A DNA stretch of 40,973 nt from Streptosporangiales bacterium. GTDB lineage: Bacteria > Actinomycetota > Actinomycetes > Streptosporangiales > Streptosporangiaceae. Shown piece by piece: positions 31,070 through 39,653 of the stretch. Each line of letters opens with the position of its first letter. Positions within the stretch are counted from its first letter, which is position 1. Made by a program: the position numbers and the translations under genes. The stretch lies in contig WRBL01000015.1 in assembly GCA_009784565.1 (NCBI GenBank), forward strand, positions 1-40,973. Reading direction: 5' to 3'. The notes beneath the pieces are model-generated. The model did no database searches. It saw only the letters and a program-made list of their open reading frames with translations, and was not told where the DNA came from.

Positions 31070-32341
31070 CTACGTGCCGCCGTCCTCGCCCTCGCCCTCG
31101 CCCTCGCCCCAGCCCAGCGCGGTCCGCAGCCCTGCCGTGTCCGCGCCCTGGTACTCGAACTGGCGCAGCCGCGACTCGAGCACCATCTGCCACGGCGCGC
31201 CGGCCCCGGCGGCCTGCAAGGGGGTCCGCCCGTCCAGCGCGGCGAGCGGTTCACGGACCCAGGACGGGCCCGCCGGGACGGGGGCCTCGGCCCGCCCGTG
31301 GGAGATCCGGTGCTGGTAGACCTGGCCCGCGATCTTGGCGCTGAGCATCATGAGCACGCCCCCGGCGCGCTTGGCATACTCCGGCCCCAGCGGATTGAAG
31401 TACTCCCAGCGCACGCCCCACGGCGGCGCCTTCCCGAACGGGATGGGCCCTCCCGGGACCATCTCGGCCAGGGGCATCCCGGATAGCGTCTTGGCCATCA
31501 TGTCGACGCCGTGGTCGACGACGGCCGCGACCGCGTCCGCCTCGGCCGGGCTGAGCATGAGGCCGGTGCCGGTCACCCGCCAGACGCCGTCGACGACGAT
31601 GGCGCCCCCGAGCCATACCGACCACCTCGGCGCGCCGCCGATGACCTCGGGCGGGAAGTCGAGGAACCGCTGAGTCCCGGAAATCAGGTCGCGGGCCCAG
31701 GCGCCGGGCCGGGGTTCCGGGTAGATGAGCTGCCAGAGCCCGTAGTGGGAGTGCTCCGCCCAGTCGGACGCGCGCCGGGCGAGATGAGGGGGAGTCCCGG
31801 AGTCGCTGGCGAACGCGGTCAGGGGAGTGTCCGGCACCAGTCCGTCCCGGTAGAGCGCGATGAGCTTGTTCAGGGGCATGCGCCCGGCCTCTTCCTGGGC
31901 TCCCCAGACGGCGGCCTCGAACGCGAGGGCCGCGCACTCCCGGGTCTCGGCCACGGACAGGATCCGCTGCGGCACCTCCTCCAGTCCCGTGGCGGCGCGG
32001 TCGGTGACGAGCGCGCCCCACCGGGTGCGGTCGAGGAATTCCGCGACCGCCCGCTTGACCTCCTCCAGCCCGGACCGGTCCCGGAACCGGGCGATGGCGT
32101 CCCGTTCGCTCTCGCCCGGCTCGTCCATCTCGAACGCGTTCCGGAGCAGGGATCCGTACGCGTGCCCCGCCGGCTCGCTGCCGGGATGCTCGCGGAGATA
32201 CTGCTCCAGCAGTCCGGCGCCTTCCCCCGGGTGCCCCGCGCGGCTGAGGGCCCGGGCGCGGGCGACGACCGGGTCGGCGCCGGGTCGCTTCGGCTTCCTG
32301 TCCCGGCCGTCGCTCTTCTTGCGCCGCCTGCTTCTGGGCAT
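31070..32341 (-). CDS. Hypothetical protein, 423 aa
   Basis: From ATG 32341 (GGGAGG eight bases upstream) it encodes 423 residues. The N-terminus is strongly basic (MPRSRRRKKSDGRDRKPKRP). A helical TPR-like stretch follows (VARARALSRAGHPGEGAGLLEQYLREHPGSEPAGHAYGSLL), then a long region with GALVTDRAATGLEEVPQRIL, ALAFEAAVWGAQEEAG and SVWLGGAIVVDGVWRVTGTGLMLS. The tail GWGEGEGEGEDGG is encoded by four CTCGCC repeats (31085-31108) on the forward strand. I do not recognise the family and see no catalytic motif, signal peptide or membrane helix. An upstream in-frame extension to 32479 is open but poor in coding character. It belongs to the leftward gene set downstream of the WXG100-like gene. Confidence 0.72.
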   Translation of the reverse strand: MPRSRRRKKSDGRDRKPKRPGADPVVARARALSRAGHPGEGAGLLEQYLREHPGSEPAGHAYGSLLRNAFEMDEPGESERDAIARFRDRSGLEEVKRAVAEFLDRTRWGALVTDRAATGLEEVPQRILSVAETRECAALAFEAAVWGAQEEAGRMPLNKLIALYRDGLVPDTPLTAFASDSGTPPHLARRASDWAEHSHYGLWQLIYPEPRPGAWARDLISGTQRFLDFPPEVIGGAPRWSVWLGGAIVVDGVWRVTGTGLMLSPAEADAVAAVVDHGVDMMAKTLSGMPLAEMVPGGPIPFGKAPPWGVRWEYFNPLGPEYAKRAGGVLMMLSAKIAGQVYQHRISHGRAEAPVPAGPSWVREPLAALDGRTPLQAAGAGAPWQMVLESRLRQFEYQGADTAGLRTALGWGEGEGEGEDGGT

Positions 32342-32526
32342 GCCCCGACCCTCCCAATCTGTAGTCAAACTGTTGCTCCCCGTAACTATTGCTGAACACC
32401 GTAGCGGCGGCCCCGGCCAAATGCCGCCAAAATCATTGTTCCCGAACGGATCATGCTTCCCCCGCCGCCCCGGAGTCATCCTGGCGAGAAGGGGAGACGC
32501 TTCTCAAGCGTACACGACTATCTAGT

Positions 32527-32580
32527 GTGCGGGTGCGGGTGCGGGTGCGGGTGCGGGTGCGGGTGCGGGTGCGGGTGCGG
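32527..32580. repeat. Nine perfect copies of GTGCGG (54-base microsatellite)
   Basis: GTGCGG is repeated nine times without error in the 268-base gap between the leftward WXG100-like gene (stop at 32610) and the hypothetical gene (start at 32341). It is outside the genes I support. Copy-number change would alter spacing in the leader of the hypothetical gene or the 3' end of the WXG100-like transcript. Nothing else gene-like is visible in this gap. Confidence 0.9.
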
Positions 32581-32609
32581 GCGCCGGGGAAAGAGGCGGG
32601 GCGGCGAGG

Positions 32610-33656
32610 CTAGCCGAACAGGCCGTCCCAGTAATGCCCGGCCTGATGACCGGCGTGGACGGCGAGTTCGCGGGCGTCGTCCGCGGTCTGGTCCGCGGCG
32701 TGGTGGGCGCCGTGCAGGGCACCGCCGGCGACACCGTGGGCGCGGAGGTCCTGCGACCAGTGCTCGTCGAGCAGGTTGTGGGTGAGGTCGCCGACGCCGT
32801 AGCCGATGACCGCGCCGGCGGCGATGCTGACCGGGCCGCCCGCGGCGCCGAGGCGAGCCCCGATGGCCACGCCGGCCAGGCCCCCGCCCGCGTCGGCGGC
32901 GACGGTTCCGGCTCCGTTGGAGATGAGCTCGCTGCCGATGGCGGCGCCCGGGGACTGGCCGTCCTTGATGTCGTAATAGGAACCGACCCCGGCCCCGGCG
33001 AGGGTCGCGGCGACATCCAGCATCGGGATCTTCTCGGCGGCGCCGAGGGTGCCCTTGAGCGCCTCTGGCTCCTGGCCCGCGGCCGGCGGTTCGCCGGGGG
33101 GGCTCCCGGCCGCGTGCCGGCCCAGGGCCGCGGTCCCCTGCAAGGCGGCCCGGGCGCCGATGACCGGGGTGTCGACCAGCCTGCTCAGCTCGGCCTCGGC
33201 ATGACCGTTCCGGCCCAGGGCGGAGACCGGCGACGCCAGCAGGCCCCCGGCGAGGAGGGCGGCCATCGCGCCGTCCGGGTGCGAGCCTGGCTCCGTGACC
33301 TGCTGGTGCAGGCGGCGGAGCCGCCGGGCGGCGGCCTCGCGGGCCGCGTCCGCCTGGGCCCGCGCCTGGCTCCCGGGCTCCACGGTGCCGGAGATCCGCG
33401 ACAGTTCGGAGGCGAGTTCGCCGATGACCCCGGCGACGGCGGCGACATAGTCTTCCAGGGCCGCCGCGGATCTGGCCTGCCCGCGCCAGGTGGCGGTGAA
33501 GGCGGTCGCGGCCGCTCCGTGCCAGCCGTCCCGGCCGTCCTCGGTCAGGTTCCGGGCCACGGCCGACAGGCGCCCGGTCAGGTCCCGGACGTGCGGGACG
33601 TAGGCCGCGAGCGTCTCCGCCAGGTTCCGCAGTCCGTCGATGTCGCCGCCGGTCAC
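32610..33656 (-). CDS. WXG100-like protein with glycine-zipper C-terminal region
   Basis: About 348 residues from GTG 33656, which overlaps the SAV_915 stop by four bases and follows GGAAGG. Residues 1-130 look like a WXG100/ESX-type helical hairpin: LRNLAETLAAYVPHVRDLTGRLSAV, the turn GWHGAAATAFTATW (Trp45-His-Gly47) and a second long helix. The C-terminal half has many small-residue membrane-like segments (GAGTVAADAGGGLAGVAIGARLGAAGG, SIAAGAVIGYGVGDL). It ends in a His/Ala-rich tail, AHHAADQTADDARELAVHAGHQAGHYWDGLFG. This layout is common in type VII secretion substrates and polymorphic toxins, but no toxin fold is recognisable. There are no ESX core genes in the window. Function unknown. 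Confidence 0.65.
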   Translation of the reverse strand: MTGGDIDGLRNLAETLAAYVPHVRDLTGRLSAVARNLTEDGRDGWHGAAATAFTATWRGQARSAAALEDYVAAVAGVIGELASELSRISGTVEPGSQARAQADAAREAAARRLRRLHQQVTEPGSHPDGAMAALLAGGLLASPVSALGRNGHAEAELSRLVDTPVIGARAALQGTAALGRHAAGSPPGEPPAAGQEPEALKGTLGAAEKIPMLDVAATLAGAGVGSYYDIKDGQSPGAAIGSELISNGAGTVAADAGGGLAGVAIGARLGAAGGPVSIAAGAVIGYGVGDLTHNLLDEHWSQDLRAHGVAGGALHGAHHAADQTADDARELAVHAGHQAGHYWDGLFG

Positions 33657-33904
33657 GGGGCTGTGCCTTCCGGGTCGATGGCCACCCGGGCCAGGCCCGC
33701 GGCCGCGGCGGCCTCCCGCGCGGCCCGCAGCGGTACGCAGATCCAGGGCTGCCGGTCGCCGAACAGCCTCACCAGGTTCCCGGCAGAGGAGAAGACGGGC
33801 ACGGCGAGTTCGGGCCCGAGGGTTCCGGGAACCTCGACGTGGCGGGTCTCCATCTCCGGACCCCGGGCGCCGACCCGGGCCGGAACGATCACGAGGGTCT
33901 CCAC
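33653..33904 (-). CDS. SAV_915/SseB-like small protein
   Basis: An 83-residue protein with the SAV_915-family pattern: LAVPVFSSAGNLVRLFGDRQPWICVPLRAAREAAAAAGLARVAIDPEG. The N-terminus carries a short beta stretch (ETLVIVPARV). The family is related to the SseB N-terminal domain and is often encoded beside WXG100/ESX-type proteins in actinomycetes, as here. A GAGGAG ribosome-binding site lies seven bases before the GTG. It is translationally coupled to the WXG100-like gene. A promoter-proximal inverted repeat lies just upstream. Its biochemical role is unknown. Confidence 0.7.
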   Translation of the reverse strand: METLVIVPARVGARGPEMETRHVEVPGTLGPELAVPVFSSAGNLVRLFGDRQPWICVPLRAAREAAAAAGLARVAIDPEGTAP

Positions 33905-33926
33905 TTGCCGCTCCTCTGTAATCGGC

Positions 33927-33941
33927 TACACGCAAAGTGTA
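33927..33941. promoter_or_regulatory. TACAC-N5-GTGTA inverted repeat
   Basis: TACACGCAAAGTGTA has perfect 5-base arms and lies 23-37 bases before the leftward SAV_915 gene, in the 100-base gap after the STAND/WD40 gene. It is a plausible operator for the SAV_915/WXG100-like pair; the regulator is unknown. Confidence 0.4.
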
Positions 33942-34004
33942 ACGAAAAGTCGGCGATATGGGTTCACGCCGGACCCGGGAATCGCGGCGCCGGGATGAGT
34001 CTGC

Positions 34005-37000
34005 CTACCGTCCGGCCGCCGCGGCGCCGGACAGGCCGGCCACGTCGGACAGCGCCGAGGACGGGTCGGAGTACCGCCAGACCTCCCACGGGGTCACCGT
34101 GTAGTCGGTGCCCGCGCTGAGCAGCAGGCTGCCGTCGGGGCTGAACCTGAGCGCGTCGACCGGCGCGCCGTCCCCGCCGCCGTCCCCGCTGCCGTTCCCG
34201 GCCGTGATCGCCCCGCCGACCTGGGCCCGGGTGGCCAGGTCCCACAGCCGGACGGTGCCGTCGTAGTAGCCGGCGGCCAGCATCGTGCCGTCGGGGCTGA
34301 ACGCCACGGACCCGTTCCCCTCGGTGCCGACGTTCGTCCCCGGGTCCAGTGTGCCGAGGCGGCTTCCGGTGGACGAATTCCACAGGACGGTCTTGCCGTG
34401 TCCGCGCCGGTCTCCGGTCGCGGCCGCGAGCGTCTGTCCGTCCGGGCTGAACGCCAGGTCTTCCACGACCGTGCCCGTGGCGCCGGACAGCGTCCGGGTC
34501 ATCGATCCCCGGGCCGGGTTCCACAGCTGGACGGTGCCGTCGTAGTAGCCGACGGCGAGCGTGCGGCCCCCGGGACCGAACGCCAGACTCTGGAGCGTGC
34601 GGTCCCCGAGGGACAGCGGCGGTCCGGCGGCCGCGCCCGTCGCGGTGTTCCACAGGCGGATGGTCCGGTTGAGGGGGTTCGAGGTCGCGAGCAGGGCGCC
34701 GTCGGGACTCAGCGCGAGGTCGGAGGACCCGGGATCGGCCGGCACGGGCCGGCTCCCGGTCTTGGTGACCAGCAGTACCTGGCCCTGGTAGCGCTGGGCC
34801 GCTACCTGGCCGTTCGCGCTGAGGACTCCGCTCGCGGCCGCCGTCCAGGCGTCCGGCGAGAGTACCTGGTCCGTCGGGGCCACGTAGCCGTCGCCGCCGG
34901 GAGCCAGCAGCCCGGCCCGCGTGGAGAACTTCACCGGGGAGCCGGACGTGCCCTGCGGCGCCCCGACCGGCTGCCGCCCGGCCAGGTTCCACAGTTGCAC
35001 AGTGCCGTTGGAGTCCGTCCCGGCCAGCAGCCCGGTCCCGGGGCTGACCGAGAGGTCGGCGCCGGCCCGGTCGGAGTCGCTGGAGTCCGGGCTGGCCTCC
35101 GGCAGCACGCCGGCCTGCCGGCCGGCGGCCAGGTTCAGCAGCACCATCTTGCTGTCGCTGTCGGCGCTGATCAGGGTCTTGCCGTCCGGGCTGAAGGCCA
35201 GCGCGGCCGAATAGGAGCCGTTGCCCTTGCCGACCTGGACGAGGCCGGACGCGGGCTGGCCGCTGGCCGTCCTGCGCAGCTGGATGGTGTCTCCGGCCGC
35301 GCTGGCCAGCAGCCGCCCGTCCGGGCTGAACGCCAGGCTCCCGAAGGCCTGGCCGCCGCCGAACTTCCAGGGCCGGACCGCGGGACGGCCGGTGGCGAGA
35401 TTCCAGATTCCCTCGGTATCGCCGTCGGTCTCGGCGACCAGCCGTCCGTCCGGGCTGACCGCCATGACGGGGTTGGTCTCCCCGGTCCGTACCGTCGGGC
35501 CCGCGGGCTGGCCCGTGGCCGGGTTCCACTGGTAGATGTCGCCGGCGGTGTCCGCGGCGACCAGGGTCGTTCCGCCGGCGCTGAACGCGACCCGGGCGAT
35601 CGAGGGCGGGGCGGCCAGGGCGCGGACCTCGGTACGGGTGGCCGGGTTCCACAGGCGGACGTACGACTTTCCGGTCGAGCGGTCGGTGCTGAGGACGGCG
35701 AGCAGTCGTCCGTTCGGGCTGAAGGCCACGTCAGAGCCGGTGGCCGCGGCGGTGGGGCCGAGCGGGACCGGAGCGCCGGCTGGCTTCCCGGTCACGGTGC
35801 TGAAGAGCCGGAGGTCGCGAGTCTGCTGGTCAACGGTGGCCAGGATCGTGCCGTCCGGGCTGAGCGCGGTCCTGATGGTGGAGTCCGGCGGGCCGACGGG
35901 CAGGGCGCCGTCGTTCTCCTGCCGGGCGAGGAGGCTCGTCATCGCCGACGCCGCCTGGCTGGTCGGGTACGTGTGCCAGGCCTTGACCGCTTCGGTGTCG
36001 GCCGCCAGCGGATCGGACTGGGCGAGGGTCAGGCTCTCGCTGGCCTCCTGCCGCGAGGTGGCGACCACGGCCTGATGGTGGGCGGCCGCGGTCTGGAAAC
36101 TGGCGATCGTGGCGGCGGTCACCGCGGCCACGGTCAGGACCGACAGGCCGGTGATCGCCCCTCGGCGCCGGGCCCGCGCCCGCAGGGCGGCCCGGCGGGC
36201 GGCGGCGAGATAATCCCGGGCGGCCGGGCCGAGCGCCGGGTAGCGTCCCGGTACCGAGTCCCAGCGCCGCGCGGCGGCGTCCACCTCGGCCAGACGGCCC
36301 GGCGGGTACAGGTAGGACGCCGGCCGGCCCCGGCTCTCCCAGTCGTAGGCGTCGGCGGTCAGGCGGCTGTACTGGGCCAGGTCGATCCGGTCCCCGTCCA
36401 GCCAGCCGCGCAGCGTTCCCCAGGCGACCAGCAGCACCTCGTGGCTGATCTCGACGAACACGCTGTCCACGGTCAGCAGCCTCTCGGCGGCGAACACCTC
36501 GACGACGGCCTGCACGTCCGCCGGTGACGGCTGTCCCCAGGACAGTTCCGACCGGGTAGCCCGCCCCGCCGACACGGCCAGGTCGCTGCTCACCTTCACC
36601 AGGTGCATGAACACCGGCCGCGCGGCGGTCTTCTGGGCGTCGGTCAGCGACGCGTAGGCCAGGTCGGCGCTCGCCCGGATGCTGCCTTCGAGACCGCCGG
36701 CCCGGTCGTAGTCCTCCAGCCGGAGCATGTCGTCGTCGGCCCGGTGCCGCCAGGCCTGATCCAGGGCGTGCGACAGGTGGGGGAGCACCGCGGAGCCCGA
36801 GCCCCGGGCGGCCCGGACCAGTTCGTCGGCCAGCCTCGGCTCGACGGCGGCGTCCGCGGTCTCGGCCGGCCCGGTGACGGCGAGGCGGAGCTGGCGTTCG
36901 GTCATCGGAGTGACCAGGTACCGGGACTGCACCGTCTGGGCCAGTTCCTCATGCTCGGCGAACCGGGACTCGAAGTCGGCCCGGCCGGACAGCATCACCA

Positions 37001-37700
37001 GGGCGGCCGGTTCCTGCGCCGGGCCGTGCCCCGTGGTCGCCGCCGCGTGCAGGGCCGCGATGAAACCGTCCCGTTCGGCGGCGTCCGCGCCCTGCGTGAA
37101 CACCTGCTCGAACTGGTCGACGAGCAGGATGAGGCGCACCGGGCCCTGCCGCGAGCTCTGCGCGGTGATCGAGTGGACGATGTCGGCGAACCCGCGGGGG
37201 TCGGCGGTCAGCGAGCGGCGCAGCGTGGCGGCGTCGGTGTTCGTCAGCGGCGCGATCGCGGCGGCCAGTTCGGCCAGCGGCGCCCGGGCCGGAGTGAACG
37301 TGACCCGCCGCCATGCGCGAGCCCCCGGCAGCCCCGGGAGCCCGGCGGCGGCGAGGCGGGGCAGGACCCCGGCTCGCAGCAGCGACGACTTTCCCGCCCC
37401 GGAGGCGCCGGACACGAGGAGCGGTACCCGGGTGCCGACGCGTTCGGCCAGGCGGCTCAGGACGTCCTCGATGGCCTGGTCCCGGCCGAAGAAGAACGCC
37501 GCGTCGTCCTCGCTGAACGCGTTCAGTCCCATGTACGGCGACTCGATCTCGCCGTACACGGTGATGCGCGGGGGCCGGGCCATCCGGCCGTCCACTACCT
37601 GGGTGACGTAGTTGACCTGACGGTTGTGCTCACCGACCTGCACGCCCTGAGCGTGGCTGACATCGACGCTGCGTCCCTCGCCGGAGGGTGTCTCGATCAC
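34005..37700 (-). CDS. STAND ATPase (nSTAND1-type) with two WD40 propellers and N-terminal RHIM-like motif
   Basis: A 1231-residue protein. Residues 15-31 read SHAQGVQVGEHNRQVNY, containing a VQVG core like RHIM-type amyloid motifs. The nSTAND1 domain begins YMGLNAFSEDDAAFFFGRD (about 56-74), with Walker A GASGAGKS (98-105) and Walker B LILLVDQFEQ (Asp195). A basic stretch and one membrane helix (about 514-535) follow, then about 14 WD40-type repeats (about 600-1220) marked by LAFSPDGRLLA-like strands, enough for two seven-bladed propellers. NLR-like STAND proteins sense ligands with their repeats, oligomerise and signal to an effector; amyloid motifs can carry that signal. No effector with a matching motif is visible in the window. 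GTG start; no obvious RBS. The sensed ligand is unknown. Confidence 0.88.
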   Translation of the reverse strand: MIETPSGEGRSVDVSHAQGVQVGEHNRQVNYVTQVVDGRMARPPRITVYGEIESPYMGLNAFSEDDAAFFFGRDQAIEDVLSRLAERVGTRVPLLVSGASGAGKSSLLRAGVLPRLAAAGLPGLPGARAWRRVTFTPARAPLAELAAAIAPLTNTDAATLRRSLTADPRGFADIVHSITAQSSRQGPVRLILLVDQFEQVFTQGADAAERDGFIAALHAAATTGHGPAQEPAALVMLSGRADFESRFAEHEELAQTVQSRYLVTPMTERQLRLAVTGPAETADAAVEPRLADELVRAARGSGSAVLPHLSHALDQAWRHRADDDMLRLEDYDRAGGLEGSIRASADLAYASLTDAQKTAARPVFMHLVKVSSDLAVSAGRATRSELSWGQPSPADVQAVVEVFAAERLLTVDSVFVEISHEVLLVAWGTLRGWLDGDRIDLAQYSRLTADAYDWESRGRPASYLYPPGRLAEVDAAARRWDSVPGRYPALGPAARDYLAAARRAALRARARRRGAITGLSVLTVAAVTAATIASFQTAAAHHQAVVATSRQEASESLTLAQSDPLAADTEAVKAWHTYPTSQAASAMTSLLARQENDGALPVGPPDSTIRTALSPDGTILATVDQQTRDLRLFSTVTGKPAGAPVPLGPTAAATGSDVAFSPNGRLLAVLSTDRSTGKSYVRLWNPATRTEVRALAAPPSIARVAFSAGGTTLVAADTAGDIYQWNPATGQPAGPTVRTGETNPVMAVSPDGRLVAETDGDTEGIWNLATGRPAVRPWKFGGGQAFGSLAFSPDGRLLASAAGDTIQLRRTASGQPASGLVQVGKGNGSYSAALAFSPDGKTLISADSDSKMVLLNLAAGRQAGVLPEASPDSSDSDRAGADLSVSPGTGLLAGTDSNGTVQLWNLAGRQPVGAPQGTSGSPVKFSTRAGLLAPGGDGYVAPTDQVLSPDAWTAAASGVLSANGQVAAQRYQGQVLLVTKTGSRPVPADPGSSDLALSPDGALLATSNPLNRTIRLWNTATGAAAGPPLSLGDRTLQSLAFGPGGRTLAVGYYDGTVQLWNPARGSMTRTLSGATGTVVEDLAFSPDGQTLAAATGDRRGHGKTVLWNSSTGSRLGTLDPGTNVGTEGNGSVAFSPDGTMLAAGYYDGTVRLWDLATRAQVGGAITAGNGSGDGGGDGAPVDALRFSPDGSLLLSAGTDYTVTPWEVWRYSDPSSALSDVAGLSGAAAAGR

Positions 37701-37787
37701 CCGGCGAGCCTATTGAAGGCATTTGCCCGAAGCGGGGGGATACTGCCAGGCGTTAGGCGCTTGTGATGCTTTCTGTCGCCTTGCGGG

Positions 37788-38030
37788 TCAGCCCGTCCGG
37801 TCGGCCACGTAGTACCCGAGTCCCGGGACGCGCACGAGCAGCCCTTCCTCCGCCAGGACCCGCAGGGCCTTGGCGCAAGTCTGGCGCGCGTTCGCGTGAC
37901 CTTCGCTGACGAGGTCGGTGATGGAGGGCGCGGACGCTCCGGGCTTGAGGTCCCCGTTCTCGATCCGGGCCCGGAGTTCGGTCGCGAGCCGCCGCCATTT
38001 CACCGGGTCACTGGGCGTGGTGTCCGCCAT
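37788..38030 (-). CDS. Short GntR-family transcriptional regulator (wHTH only)
   Basis: An 80-residue protein consisting of a GntR winged helix: WRRLATELRARIENGDLKPGASAPSITDLVSEGHANARQTCAKALRVLAEEGLLVRVPGLGYYVAD. There is no C-terminal effector-binding domain, as in many short actinomycete GntR proteins. TAGGAG lies five bases before the ATG at 38030. The frame continues upstream through the tRNA, but that is not coding. It lies between the tRNA-Ala terminator and the STAND/WD40 gene, same strand, about 90 bases upstream of the latter, and might regulate it. Confidence 0.85.
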   Translation of the reverse strand: MADTTPSDPVKWRRLATELRARIENGDLKPGASAPSITDLVSEGHANARQTCAKALRVLAEEGLLVRVPGLGYYVADRTG

Positions 38031-38101
38031 GATGCTCCTAAAGACGATGGTGCCTGTGCCCGATGATAGTCGTCTTGAGTCAGCCAGCCCCGGAAAGCAA
38101 A

Positions 38102-38128
38102 GAAGGCCAGTTCGTGGAACTGGCCTTC
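38102..38128 (-). terminator. Intrinsic terminator of tRNA-Ala
   Basis: A perfect 12-bp stem GAAGGCCAGTTC / GAACTGGCCTTC with a three-base loop. In the leftward direction it is followed by a T-rich run (TTTGCTTT), a classic intrinsic terminator 18 bases past the tRNA 3' end. Confidence 0.85.
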
Positions 38129-38145
38129 CGCTGTATGCATTGATC

Positions 38146-38222
<77 letters not shown>

Positions 38223-38289
38223 AGACAACACGGTTAGCTTAGCAAACCCGGCGGACTGCTCGCGCCGCCATTTCGGCGGCGGCGCCGGG

Positions 38290-38319
38290 CCCTGGGGGCC
38301 GCCGGGGCGGCCCCCAGGG
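38290..38319 (-). terminator. Hairpin after the second P450
   Basis: Fourteen-base perfect arms CCCTGGGGGCCGCC and GGCGGCCCCCAGGG around a two-base centre, seven bases past the P450 stop. A strong GC hairpin that ends the P450 transcript before the tRNA. Confidence 0.7.
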
Positions 38320-38325
38320 GGAACG

Positions 38326-39540
38326 TCAGGAGCCGGCGAACTCCAGGTCCAGGCGGTCCAGGCCCCAGACGTTGCCGGCGGTCACGTAGTTCCAGTGAGC
38401 GCCCGGGGCGAGCCGGTACTCGGGGGCCAGGGTGGCCATCAGTTCGAGGACGATGCGGAGCTCCTGGCGGGCCAGGTGCATGCCGAGGCAGCGGTGCGGG
38501 CCCAGGCCGAACGCCGATGTCCAGCTGGCCTCCCGGCCGACCTTCGCCTCCAGCGGGTCGTCGAACGCCTTCGGGTCCCGGCCGGCGCCCATGTTGGCCA
38601 GCATCACGGTGTCGCCCGCCTTGAGCGGGGCCCCACCCAGGACGAAGTCCCGGGTGACGTGGCGGCCCGGGGCGACGATCGGGTTCACCCGGAGGAGTTC
38701 CTCGAGGACCTCGTCGATCTTTCCCTGGTCGGCGCGGAGGGTCCGCTGCAGCTCCGGGCGGGCCGCCAGGTGAGCCGTGATCACGCCGAGCTGGTTGGTG
38801 ATCGTGTCCATGCCCGCGATGAAGAGCAGGAAGCAGATGTCGAGCAGTTCCTCGTCGTTCAGCGGGCGGCCGTCGACCTCCATCTGGGTGAGCGCGCTGA
38901 TCATGTCGTCGGCGGGCTCGGCCTGCCGCTTCGCGATCGTCTCCATGAGGTAGCCGACAAGCTGCTGGCCCGCCGCCGCGTTGACGTCCGGGTCGGTGGA
39001 GTGGAGCAGGTCGGCCACCCAGCCCGTGAACACGTCGGCCTGCTCTCTCGGGGCGCCGAAGATCCCGAGGAACACCCAGGACGGAAGCGGCTTGGCCACC
39101 TGGCTCACGAAGTCGCCGCCCTGGCCGGCCGCGTACGCCTTGACCAGTTCGGTCGCCCGCTCCCGCACGGAGTCGGCGAGGGGGCGGATGGCCCGGGGGC
39201 TGAACAGAGGGGTGAGCAGCCGGCGGTAGCGGGTGTGCTCGTCGCCGTCGAGCTCCTCGGGGTTGAGCGGGCGCGGCCACTTGTCGGTCACCGGCGGCAC
39301 GGTGACCGGGTTGCTGCTGAAGACCTCCCAGTTCTGGGCGGCCTCGCGGACCTCGTCGGCGCCGGTGACGATCCAGTACCCGCCGAGCTCTGGCGAGTAG
39401 ACGACGGGCGCCTCGCCCCGGAGCCGGTCGATGGCGGCCCAGGGGTCGGCGAGCACCCCGGGATCGTTGAGGAAGTCGAACGTGCGGACCAGCTCAGCCG
39501 GGACGTGTGCCGGAACGTGTCCGGGGGCGTCAGAGGACAA
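38326..39540 (-). CDS. Cytochrome P450 (canonical), TTG start
   Basis: A 404-residue P450 from TTG 39540, chosen because AAGGAG lies five bases upstream and no other in-frame start has an RBS. The I-helix is IAGMDTITNQ (AGMDT 242-246), the K-helix ExxR is Glu281-LL-Arg284, and the haem loop is FGLGPHRCLG (Cys351). Helix C region GDEHTRYRRLLTPLFSP is typical. The substrate is unknown; the family is not CYP124-like. It lies 113 bases after the CYP157-like gene on the same strand, as in the CYP157/second-P450 pairs of Streptomyces conservons. No ferredoxin gene is adjacent. Confidence 0.88.
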   Translation of the reverse strand: MSSDAPGHVPAHVPAELVRTFDFLNDPGVLADPWAAIDRLRGEAPVVYSPELGGYWIVTGADEVREAAQNWEVFSSNPVTVPPVTDKWPRPLNPEELDGDEHTRYRRLLTPLFSPRAIRPLADSVRERATELVKAYAAGQGGDFVSQVAKPLPSWVFLGIFGAPREQADVFTGWVADLLHSTDPDVNAAAGQQLVGYLMETIAKRQAEPADDMISALTQMEVDGRPLNDEELLDICFLLFIAGMDTITNQLGVITAHLAARPELQRTLRADQGKIDEVLEELLRVNPIVAPGRHVTRDFVLGGAPLKAGDTVMLANMGAGRDPKAFDDPLEAKVGREASWTSAFGLGPHRCLGMHLARQELRIVLELMATLAPEYRLAPGAHWNYVTAGNVWGLDRLDLEFAGS

Positions 39541-39653
39541 GATTCTCCTTGAGGGGGAAGGGAGGAGCCACGGGACTCGTATGAGTTCCGTGAGCCATTG
39601 AATCCACTGGGAGCGGAGCCGTAAAGCCTTGCAGGTGAGGCCTTTCCGGCCCT

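Noticed and set aside
31070..32341. Assigning an enzyme function to the 423-residue hypothetical protein
   Set aside because: No catalytic motif or recognisable domain beyond a possible TPR-like stretch; a functional label would be a guess.
32522..33016. Reverse frame ending in a Pro-Ala repeat through the GTGCGG array
   Set aside because: It overlaps the WXG100-like gene in another frame and the repeat alone creates the apparent Pro-Ala tail.
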